Made by a program: the position numbers and the translations under genes. Of a stretch of 13,516 nucleotides of DNA, positions 1 through 6,902 are shown piece by piece. Every line of letters begins with the position of its first letter. The first letter of the stretch is position 1. The stretch lies in contig CAMZKR010000126.1 in assembly GCA_947311335.1 (NCBI GenBank), positions 1-13,516 of the forward strand. The letters are read 5' to 3'. This DNA is from an uncultured bacterium. Lineage in GTDB: Bacteria > Patescibacteriota > Gracilibacteria > BD1-5 > UBA6164. The notes beneath the pieces are model-generated. The model was not told the origin of the DNA. It worked only from the letters and a program-made list of their open reading frames with translations, and ran no database searches.

Positions 1-613
1 CGTGTGAACCATGTGAACCGTGTGAACCGTGTGAACCGTGTGAACCATGTGAACCGTGTGAACCGTGTGAACCGTGTGAACCATGTGAACCGTGTGAACC
101 GTGTGAACCATGTGAACCGTGTGAACCATGTGAACCATGTGAACCGTGTGAACCATGTGAACAATGCCCTGTCAATCAAGTAGTATAATTAGATTTTCAA
201 CTATAATGTCAATTAACTAATCAACTAGAATGTAAAGATGTTGGTATATTACATATTCTAGTATCTGTTCAACCGCCATCATTACAATTTGCACTTGTCC
301 GAGGTCAATTACTTCAAGGATCTCCAGGTGTGTTACATGCTTTTCCATCATTTACTGGTCATAAATCACATACTGCTGGAGTACTAAGTGTTCAAGCATG
401 TGGTGTTGAAATTCAACTGTGATGTCAAGATGTATTTCAACTAAGATGATCTACATATTCATCTATACAATCTGCTCAAAGAGCTGATACTTCTTTTCAT
501 ACAACTCATAAAAGCATAACTCAAGCAGAAATTCATAAAGCATCTTTTTTACTGATATTTCAAGACTCACTTTCTAGAAAAAGTTTTAATTTTTTCTTTA
601 TTTTTGGAAACAT
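1..613 (-). CDS. hxsA: HxsA-like His-Xaa-Ser repeat precursor peptide (C-terminus off the left edge)
   Basis: Code-25 reading from ATG at 613 stays open for 204 residues to the window edge, so the C-terminus is missing. The start is chosen because AAGGA lies 4-5 nt upstream, the best ribosome binding site in the window. Residues 1-24 are basic and polar. Residues 25-39 form a short hydrophobic stretch (ALGISAGVMLLGVVG) that may be a membrane or leader segment. Residues 45-150 are rich in Gly, Ser, Thr, Asn and His, with Cys at 49, 82, 93, 110 and 121, and H-x-S-G motifs at H56, H65, H128 and H136. From C151 the protein becomes a tandem array, CSH then GSH x17. A Ser/His repeat protein directly downstream of an HxsB radical-SAM enzyme fits HxsA, the presumed substrate of the His-Xaa-Ser system. 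The modification made is not known to me. Glycines outside the repeat are mostly TGA, so standard-code gene finding would miss this gene. Confidence 0.8.
2..163 (-). repeat. 18 tandem 9-bp units encoding Xaa-Ser-His (CSH then 17 GSH)
   Basis: On the minus strand the unit is GGTTCACAY, read in frame as Gly-Ser-His. The first translated unit (155-163) has TGT and gives Cys-Ser-His. Units differ only in the third base of the His codon, 11 CAC and 7 CAT, so every variation within the GSH units is synonymous. Glycine is always GGT and serine always TCA here, whereas the H-x-S-G motifs elsewhere in the same gene use AGT and TGA. This indicates recent expansion of one unit by slippage or unequal recombination, with the protein sequence maintained. 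The array probably continues past the window edge. Confidence 0.97.
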
Positions 614-638
614 TTTTCCTTTTTTAATCATAGAAACA

Positions 639-668
639 ATAATATAAGATAAACTATTAAATTAACAA
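639..668 (-). promoter_or_regulatory. Candidate sigma-70 promoter for hxsA
   Basis: On the minus strand TTGTTA (663-668) and TATTAT (639-644) are 18 bp apart; TATATT at 641-646 with a 16-bp spacer is an alternative. It overlaps the end of hxsB and would give a leader of only about 15-20 nt before hxsA. It could let the precursor be made in excess over its enzymes. In such AT-rich DNA a chance match is quite possible. Confidence 0.28.
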
Positions 669-2176
669 TCACATTTTCCTTTTGCTATTTCTGGTTCTCT
701 AATCCATTTTTTAAATATAAACTTTGTTTCTTTATTTCTAATTTTTAAAAATAAGTAATCTAATATTCAATGCTCAATTTTTTTCTTATAATCAATAGAA
801 AAATTTGGATAAACAGTATTCCTTGATTTATAATTATGAATAGGGCAAGTTCAAATATAAGTTTTATATACATCACCTTCAAATCATGGTAATCAATCTA
901 GAGTAGAAGATTCCACCAAAATCTTTGTTGAATCACTTGTAATCATGTCAATATATGATTCTTTAGGATTATCTGTTACTTTTCAAATTTTAAATTCATC
1001 TAGTCACATCCTTCAAAGCATTCTTCCTTCATCACAACTATAAATTTTTCAATCAAAATTATAAGCAACTTGTCCTATACTAGCTCAACAAGGAGATCTA
1101 TCATCAAGATAATTAGGATCTTTTGGTTTAAAGATTTTTCAAAGATAAATAGATGCAAAATGTTCTCTAAGCAATATACCTTTTTTATTTAATTCTATTA
1201 TATAATCTAAAGATTTTTTATAAAAAATTAAAAAATCTTCTGCAGAATATCAAAGTTTTTCTAACTCTGAAGATGCAAATCAATAAGGACTAAGTGGTCT
1301 AATAAATATTCAATCCATTCAAATATCAACATAAGAATCAATTACTTCTTTCCATTTTCATAATGTTTTTTTTGTTGTTGTAAGAAGCGCTCACATAGTT
1401 CTTTGATAACCTAAAAATCAATGTATTTTTTCTTCTTTTTTATATCTTATATTAATTTTCTTTATCCATTTAATTACTTCTGCATAAGAATTTCATCATT
1501 TATATGTTCTATTATAATTATGTACTTCTTCATTTCAATCTAAAGAAGTTGATATACTTACTTTATTTTTTAATAAAAAATCTAAAATTTTATCTGTCAT
1601 TAATGTCAAATTTGTAACTAAACAAAAATTTACCTTTTTTCATATAGCTTTTGATTTTTTATACGCATATTCAATAGAAAATTTTATTACATTCCAATTA
1701 ACAAGAGGTTCTCCTCATTGAAACTCAATAGTTATGGATCTTGCTGTTGAAAAAAACATAACATCAATTGTTTTTTGTGCTAATTCTTTTGTCATATCAT
1801 ATTTTTTTGCTGACATAGGAGCTGCTGCTGCATGACAATATTTACATTTATGATTACATCTCAATGTAATAATCATAATGTGTAAAATTGGACCAAAAGC
1901 TAAAAAACTATTCTTTGTTCAGTATTCATACTTATAATCTGATTCATAATAAGAAGTGTTTTTAAAAAATTTTTTATTTTCTAATTCTTTCTTCTTTTTT
2001 ATTGTTAAATCTTTTCATCAAAGTAAAAAATATTTAAACTCGTCAAAAGTCAAATAAGAATATGCTCATATATCATTTGTTATAAGCATTGTTTTTTTAT
2101 CTAATTTTTTAAATCTAAAAAATCAAACATTTTTTTTATCAAACTTTTTTATTGTCTCTTTTGTTAATATATTCAT
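662..2176 (-). CDS. hxsB: HxsB, His-Xaa-Ser system radical-SAM enzyme
   Basis: 504 aa in code 25. The radical-SAM 4Fe-4S motif is C107-x3-C111-x2-C114 in the context TLRCNHKCKYCHA, preceded by GPILHIMII. It is followed by YDMTKE and by IEFQGGEPL, the SAM-contacting GGE motif, whose first Gly is TGA. The C-terminal part has a SPASM-like cysteine set: C363 in RSPCGASIGQ, C381 in YSCDEGRM and C444 in GTCPIHN, which probably binds auxiliary Fe-S clusters. These motif contexts match the HxsB family (as I recall, TIGR03978) rather than generic radical-SAM enzymes. The enzyme is expected to act on HxsA, encoded next, in the cytoplasm. The start at 2176 lies 3 nt after the 66-aa gene, so the genes are likely cotranscribed. 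The protein ends in Cys-Asp-Cys (C502, C504), an odd tail. No second radical-SAM gene (HxsC) is in view. Confidence 0.9.
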
Positions 2177-2179
2177 TAT

Positions 2180-2380
2180 TTAATTACACTCTAAAGAAAT
2201 AATATAATTCATTAATTCATTAAAAACTTCTTCTATTTCTTTATTTTCCTCTCATTCTACAATCAATTCTTCTAAACTAATATTATACTTAATTTTTGCA
2301 ACTTCTTCAAAATCTTTTATTGCTTGTTTTATATTTTTTATTTTATATATATTTTTCTGAATATTAAATGTTTTTTTCAT
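2180..2380 (-). CDS. Small HxsD-like protein (tentative)
   Basis: 66 aa, read from ATG at 2380, with 3 nt to hxsB and 9 nt after hxsD, so it lies inside the hxs operon. It is lysine- and glutamate-rich and has no cysteine motif or membrane segment; the only Cys is residue 65. An N-terminal stretch with NIYKIKNIKQAIKDFEEVA and a C-terminal amphipathic helix ending EVFNELMNYIISLE resemble the layout of small HxsD-like proteins: a short strand, then Tyr, then Ile/Lys-Ala-Ile, then a helical end. The resemblance is weak and from memory. It could also be a peptide-recognition or chaperone protein of the modification machinery. One TGA is read as Gly43. The coding assignment is firm from frame, packing and operon position; the function is inferred. 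Confidence 0.6.
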
Positions 2381-2389
2381 ATATATTTT

Positions 2390-2992
2390 TTATTTTTTAA
2401 ATTTCTTTTTTGCTTTCTTTATTCCTTCCATATCTATTTTTATTTCAGAATCTTCTTTGTTATTATCTTCTTTTTCCTCTTCTTCTTCTATTTCTTTCAA
2501 TATTTTTTCTATCTCTTCTTCATCTATTTTTAATTCAGGATCATTTTCTATTTCTTTTAAAATTTCATCAATATCTTTATCAAAATCTATATCTTCCTTT
2601 TTTTCTTCTCTATTTTCAAAATAATCTTTTTCTGAATCATCATAACCTTTCCAGTCATTTGGTAATTCAGCTTCTCTTAAACTGTTTTTTATTGAAGAAG
2701 TAATTATTTCTGATCTTATATCTTTATTTTCTTTTGCAACAATTCATCTAAGCATATTATTTAATAGTTCATTACTGAAATCTTTAATAATATCTTCTAA
2801 TTTGTTTTTTTCTCATTCTTTTAATGTAAACTGGACTACCATTTCTTTACTATTATTATTTTTAAAGAAAAAATATCACTTATCTAAAAATAAATATGCT
2901 GTTTTAAAAATAATATCTTTTTTATATATTTTAATATCAATTAAAAGTTCAAATTTCTTTCACTTGATAGTTTCTTTTAAAAATTCTACCAT
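2390..2992 (-). CDS. hxsD: HxsD-like His-Xaa-Ser system protein with acidic C-terminal tail
   Basis: 200 aa from ATG at 2992, the first gene of the hxs operon. Residues 1-105 resemble HxsD: a strand region ELLIDIKIYKKDIIFKTAYL, then a helix with FSNELLNNMLRGIVAKENK (residues 72-90) and DIRSEIITSSI. The family is known for an 'LLNDYxLRE'-type core (as I recall, TIGR03976), and F-x-NELLN-x-x-LR with a following IR-x-x-I is visible here. HxsD accompanies the Hxs radical-SAM pair; its biochemical role is not established to my knowledge. Residues 106-125 contain LPNDW and GYDDSEKDY. From about 126 to 185 the chain is almost only Glu, Asp, Lys, Ile and Asn, with two similar EIEKILKEIE-type segments (around 143-150 and 160-170). 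It closes with a basic KKAKKKFKK end. That tail is an addition to the family's usual short length and may bind the histidine-rich precursor. Confidence 0.78.
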
Positions 2993-3018
2993 AAATTTTA
3001 TTTAATTTTAATAAAAAA

Positions 3019-3024
3019 ATTATA
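3019..3024 (-). promoter_or_regulatory. Candidate -10 element of the hxs operon promoter
   Basis: The minus strand reads TATAAT at 3019-3024, 26 bp before the hxsD start codon, preceded by TG two bases upstream. A matching -35 would fall in the terminator hairpin arm (TTGATT with a short 15-bp spacer, or TTTTGA at 17 bp), and neither is good. It is supported mainly by position: just after the atp terminator and just before the first hxs gene. Confidence 0.35.
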
Positions 3025-3028
3025 TACA

Positions 3029-3070
3029 AAAACCAAGAAAATCAAAATCAATTTTGATTTTCTTGGTTTT
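3029..3070 (-). terminator. Intrinsic terminator after the atp operon (20-bp perfect inverted repeat)
   Basis: Arms 3029-3048 and 3051-3070 are exact reverse complements around a central CA. The first visible part is AAAACCAAG and the last CTTGGTTTT. It begins 10 bp after the atpC stop. On the minus strand it is followed by T-rich sequence, including a TTTTTTT run some 10 nt later. It ends the atp transcript before hxsD. The A-rich and T-rich flanks are symmetrical, so it could stop transcription from either side. Confidence 0.85.
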
Positions 3071-3079
3071 AAAATAGAC

Positions 3080-3511
3080 CTATTTTCTTAAATTTGCTAA
3101 TTTAAGTTGTGCGATTGATTTTAACAACATATCTTCTGCTTGAATGAAATTTTCCATATCAATTCTATCTTTACTATTTTTATATTTTGCCATAAGTTTT
3201 AATGCTTTTTTTCTAGCTTCTTCTGCTTTTCATTTATTAACTTCTTCAACATCAATAAGCATATCGGCCACTATTTTTATACTTGAATCTCTAACTTCTA
3301 TAACTCATGATCAAATAGCAAAATCTTCCCTTTGATTTATATTATTATCATCTTTAAATTTTATATAAAGAATACTGGGTTTAATTGATGCTATAAGTGG
3401 AGAATGATTTTCTAAAACTGTTAATTCTCACATTTTTGTTTTAAGTGTAATAGAATTAACTGCTTTAGATGAAAAGCTTTCTCCTGAAAATGATAAAATT
3501 TTTAATTTCAT
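3080..3511 (-). CDS. atpC: F1Fo ATP synthase epsilon subunit
   Basis: 143 aa, starting at ATG 3511, 20 nt after atpD, and ending in TAG just before the terminator. The N-terminal beta-sandwich is recognisable from MKLKILSFSGE, then ITLKTKMGELTVLENHSPLIASIKPS (residues 21-46), equivalent to the usual 'G-E-hydrophobic-L-x-x-H-xP' core of epsilon. A second strand set has FAIGSGVIEVRDSSIKIVAD, matching the family's GGxhEV motif with Gly-Ser-Gly in place of Gly-Gly. Residues 95-143 form the two C-terminal helices, which in the family can inhibit ATP hydrolysis. It is the central-stalk subunit and the last gene of the operon. TGA glycines occur in both conserved segments. Confidence 0.93.
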
Positions 3512-3531
3512 AATATTGTTTTATTTAATTT

Positions 3532-4923
3532 TTACTTTTTATCTTTATTATAAGCTTTAAGCACATCTTCAATTGTGTTTTTATACATAAAATAATTTTC
3601 AGGTATTTTATCAACTTCTCAATCTATTATTCTTTTAAATCAACTAACTGTATCAGATAATTTTGCATAAACTCCTGGTGTTCCTGTAAATTGTTCTGCT
3701 ACAAAGAAAGGTTGTGATAAAAATTTTTGTATTCTTCTCGCTCTTGCTACAGTTTTTTTATCTTCTTCAGATAACTCATCCATACCAAGTATTGCTATTA
3801 TATCTTGTAATTCTTTATATTTTTGAAGTATTCTTTGAACTTCTCTTGCAACATTATAATGCTTCTCTCAAACAAGAGTTGGATCTAAAACTGTAGAACT
3901 AGAATCAAGGGGGTCAACAGCTGGATATATACCAAGCTCTGCTATAGATCTTGAAAGAGTTACTGTGGAGTCAAGATGAGCAAAAGTTGTTGCTGGAGCA
4001 GGGTCTGTTAAATCATCAGCTGGAACATAAACTGCTTGTACAGAAGTAATAGAACCATCTTTGGTTGAAGTAATTCTTTCCTGTAAAGTTCCCATATCAG
4101 TAGCTAATGTTGGTTGATATCATACAGCTGAAGGAATTCTTCAAAGTAATGCTGATATTTCTGAACCGGCTTGTGTAAACCTAAATATATTATCAATAAA
4201 CAATAATACATCCTTTTTTTCTCTATCTCTAAAATGTTCAGCCATTGTTAATCAAGTTAAAGCAACTCTAGCTCTAGGCCCTGGAGCTTCATTCATTTGT
4301 CAAAACACCATTGCTGTTTTATTTATAACTCAACTATCTTTCATTTCATGAAACAAATCATTTCATTCTCTTGTTCTTTCTCATACTCAAGCAACAACAC
4401 TATATCATCCATGTTCACTTGCTATATTATGAATAAGTTCTTGCATTATTACGGTTTTTCCTACTCATGCTCACCCAAAAAGTCATACTTTTCCCCCTTT
4501 AAGCATAGGAGCTATTAAATCAACTACTTTAATTCAAGTTTCAAAAAGTTCAGCCTTATTACTTAAATCTTTAAATTTTGGAGCTTTTCTATGTATAGGA
4601 TCCATAAATTCAGTTTTTGGAAACTCTTTATTATCTATAGGTTCTCATAAAACATTAAACATTCTTCATAAAGTTTTTTCTCAAACAGGAGTTCTAATTG
4701 GTGATTCTAATGCTACTACATCCATTCATCTTTTAAGTCATTCAACTTGATTCATAGCAATAGTTCTAACTACTCAATCTCACAATTGTTGCTGAGTTTC
4801 AAGTACAACTTTTTGTTCTGATCATTTTATTTCAAGAGCTTCATATATTGATGGAATATAATCTCATTTAAACTTTACATCAATTACAACTCAAATTATT
4901 TTTGTTATTTTTCAAGTATACAT
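3532..4923 (-). CDS. atpD: F1 ATP synthase beta subunit (catalytic)
   Basis: 463 aa. The P-loop GGAGVGKT lies at residues 150-157, the same place as in well-studied beta subunits. Two of its glycines are TGA and two are GGN, good internal proof of code 25. Other hallmarks are VGERTREGNDL, the Walker B strand VLLFIDNIFRFTQAGSE with [22 protein letters not shown] after it, and the C-terminal segment with LGMDELSEEDK, the beta DELSEED motif. This subunit binds ADP and phosphate and makes ATP in the F1 head. Unusually it does not follow atpG directly: three unrelated genes separate them. It starts at 4923, 42 nt after the 42-aa rubredoxin-like gene, and is followed closely by atpC. Confidence 0.98.
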
Positions 4924-4965
4924 AATAATAATTATAAATTAAAAATTAAATATTTATAAATTTTT

Positions 4966-5094
4966 TTAACAATTACAACAACATTCTTTTTCTTTTTTTT
5001 CAAAAGTTCAAATCTTTCAACATTCAAGACATTTTTTAGGTTTACATCTACCTTCTTTTTCAAAACCACATTTTGCACATTTAAATATTGTCAT
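4966..5094 (-). CDS. 42-aa rubredoxin-like zinc-ribbon protein (RCKP type)
   Basis: 42 aa, too short for many gene callers. It has FKCAKCGFEKEGR at residues 4-16, then the RCKPKKC and LECGKIG segments, giving two C-x2-C knuckles (C6, C9 and C21, C24). This is the layout of the rubredoxin-like domain of rubrerythrins and of the small 'RCKP-type' family. It should bind one Fe or Zn. The tail ends KECCCNC, four more cysteines (C38-C40, C42) that the basic fold does not need. It sits in the insert between atpG and atpD, 22 nt after rnhA and 42 nt before atpD. The function is unknown; electron transfer or a purely structural Zn site are both possible. Confidence 0.8.
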
Positions 5095-5116
5095 AATTAA
5101 TTATTAATAATATAAA

Positions 5117-5518
5117 TTATTTTCTATCCATAGCTACATTACTTAATCTATCTGCCTGTTTATTTTTCTCTCTTCTAATCCAATTATAAATTATATCTAT
5201 TTTTTTCTTTTTCGTTAAATTATTTATTTTATCATATATTTTTTTTAATTCATCATTTTTTATTTTCCATTTTCAAGATAACTGATTTATAACCAATTTA
5301 GAATCTAGAAAAAGATTTATTTTTTTTCATCATAATTCCATTCATCTTCTTATTCAATATAATGCTCCTGTATATTCTGCTATATTATTAGTAGTTTTTC
5401 ATAAATATTTATATCTTTTTTCTATTTCTTTTCATTTTATATCTGTTATATAAACCCCTATTCAAGCTTCTCAAGGATTTCCTCTACTTCATCCATCTGT
5501 GTAAATATTTAATTCCAT
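5117..5518 (-). CDS. rnhA: Ribonuclease HI family protein
   Basis: 133 aa. The N-terminal strand carries YTDGGSRGNPGEAGIGV (residues 6-22), the classic RNase HI opening with catalytic D8. E48 lies in NNIAEYTGAL, D72 in FLDSKLVINQLSG, and the fourth acidic residue D123 in KNKQADRLSN. All four DEDD metal-binding positions are therefore present. It cleaves the RNA strand of RNA-DNA hybrids, such as primers and R-loops. The length suits the minimal bacterial/archaeal form without an N-terminal hybrid-binding domain. It begins 11 nt after the preceding membrane-protein gene. Finding it inside an ATP synthase operon is unusual. TGA is read as Gly in the DGG and NPG motifs. Confidence 0.95.
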
Positions 5519-5529
5519 TAATTAAATTC

Positions 5530-5904
5530 TTATTTATTTATTTCTTTTTCTATATATATCTTCATATGTTCACTATCCTTATTTAAATTTTTTTCTTTAT
5601 TATTATTCAATTTTTCTTGTTTTTCTTTATTATTATAATTTTTTTCATCTTCTTCAACATCCTTATTTAAATCTAAACTAATATAAAAATATTTTCTAAA
5701 TATTAATGTAAAAATTAAAATAAATAAAAATGTAACTAAAGCTATCTTTATAAATATTGGGTCTCAAGAATAAGGAATAGCTTTTCATAAACTTTTATAT
5801 GTCCATCATAATATAAAACCTGATAGAAATTGTAAAATAACACAATATATAACAAAAAATAATATATTCAGTATAAATCTTAAAGCTATTGGTAGTTGTT
5901 TCAT
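5530..5904 (-). CDS. Small two-helix membrane protein of unknown function
   Basis: 124 aa that I do not recognise. Residues about 9-35 and 50-70 are hydrophobic and should be two transmembrane helices, separated by a loop with GWTYKSLGKAIPYSGDP. Residues 75-124 form a soluble tail very rich in Asn, Lys and Glu (YNNKEKQEKLNNNKEK), low in complexity and probably disordered or helical. It is the first of three genes inserted between atpG and atpD, 60 nt after atpG, and follows a candidate promoter. Three TGA codons read as Gly in the loop support code 25. A role tied to the ATP synthase is possible from position only. Confidence 0.75.
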
Positions 5905-5933
5905 AATATAATATTAAAAAGATAAACAAATTT

Positions 5934-5961
5934 ATAATATAACATTAAGCTGTTTTGTAAA
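5934..5961 (-). promoter_or_regulatory. Candidate internal promoter of the atp operon
   Basis: On the minus strand TTTACA (5956-5961) and TATTAT (5934-5939) are separated by 16 bp, with a predicted start near 5927, 22 nt before the start codon at 5904. It lies in the 60-bp gap after atpG. It could drive the three inserted genes together with atpD and atpC, separating beta and epsilon expression from the upstream genes. AT-rich background weakens the case. Confidence 0.38.
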
Positions 5962-5964
5962 GTT

Positions 5965-6876
5965 TTATGAGTCTTTTAATGCTTCTACTCAACCCACTAT
6001 TTCAGAAACCTCTTTTGTTATTATAGATTGTCTTGCTTTGTTATATTTTAAATTAAGTTCATCTGCTATTTTATAAGCATTATCTTTTGCACTTTTCATA
6101 GCCATCATACGAGCTGAATGTTCAGATGCTTTTGCTTCAAGTACTATATCATGAAACATCATATCAAGTATCATAGGAACGACTTCTAATGCAATGTCTT
6201 CAATATTTGGTTCAACTATATAATCTACATTATCTCTAATATTTTCTAATTCCTTATCTATATCAAAATGTTTTGTAGTAACTTCTGTTAAATAATCTCT
6301 TATTTCTTTTCATTCTATTGGTAAAAATTCTCTAGCTACTGGAATTTGTTTTATGCTGTTTTGATAAAAATTATAAAAAATTACAACTTTATTATATTTT
6401 CCTGATAAAAAACTATCATAAATATATTTAGTTACATTTTTTATAAAAATAGTATCTACTATATCTCCAAAATCTTCAGAAAAATCTGAAACTAAATTAT
6501 TTCAAGTTCTTAAAACAAATAAAGAAGCTTTCTTTCATAAAGTCATAAAATCTATATTTTCCTTTGTTTCTAAAATATAGTCATTTACTTTTTTCATTAC
6601 ATTTATATTATATCCTCAACAAAGTCATTTATTTGAAGTTATAATTACTCAAAGTGTTTTTTTATTTTCTTGTTTATTAAAAAATGGGAAATCTTTGAAA
6701 AAATCTCAAAGTCTAAGAAATATTTTTAATACTTCTAAAACAAAATCTTTTTTTTCTATTGCTAAATCCTGAGCCTTTTTCATTTTCACTGTAGAAATAA
6801 GTTCCATTGCTTTAGTTATCTTTCAGGTATTCTGAATAGATAATATTTTTCTTTTTATTTCTTTATCATTAGCCAT
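5965..6876 (-). CDS. atpG: F1 ATP synthase gamma subunit
   Basis: 303 aa from ATG at 6876. The N-terminal coiled-coil helix is clear: KRKILSIQNTGKITKAMELIS followed by TVKMKKAQ, which corresponds to the family's 'I-x-S-x-x-NTxKITKAM-x-h-V-x-x-x-K' pattern. The C-terminal helix contains ASEHSARMMAMKSAKDNAYKIADELNLKYNKARQ and ends KEVSEIVGWV-like with TGA as Gly (EIVGGVEAL), the highly conserved ending in which the ITxEhxEIhxGAxAL pattern is visible. Gamma is the rotor shaft within the alpha3beta3 head. It starts 26 nt downstream of atpA and is the last gene before the insertion. The middle domain is weakly conserved, as is usual. A TGA-coded Gly cluster (NKGLCGGYN) matches the conserved 'D-x-GLCGxxN' segment. 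Confidence 0.95.
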
Positions 6877-6902
6877 AAATAATATTAATTATTTTATATT
6901 TT

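Noticed and set aside
2..163. Short tandem repeats as a CRISPR array or replication-origin iterons
   Set aside because: The units are 9 bp with no spacers, vary only at a synonymous codon position and lie in frame in hxsA.
3..188. Plus-strand open frame reading Cys-Glu-Pro repeats (CEP)n to a TAA at 186-188
   Set aside because: It has no start in view and stops right at the end of the array. The minus-strand frame continues for 150 residues upstream with a start codon, ribosome binding site, code-25 glycines and an hxsB neighbour.
2324..3005. Plus-strand open frames rich in Phe, Leu, Ser and Tyr
   Set aside because: They are antisense shadows of the Lys/Glu-rich minus-strand hxs genes.
5989..6174. 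Short standard-code frames in the atp genes as separate small genes or pseudogene pieces
   Set aside because: They are fragments of intact code-25 genes, cut at TGA-Gly codons.
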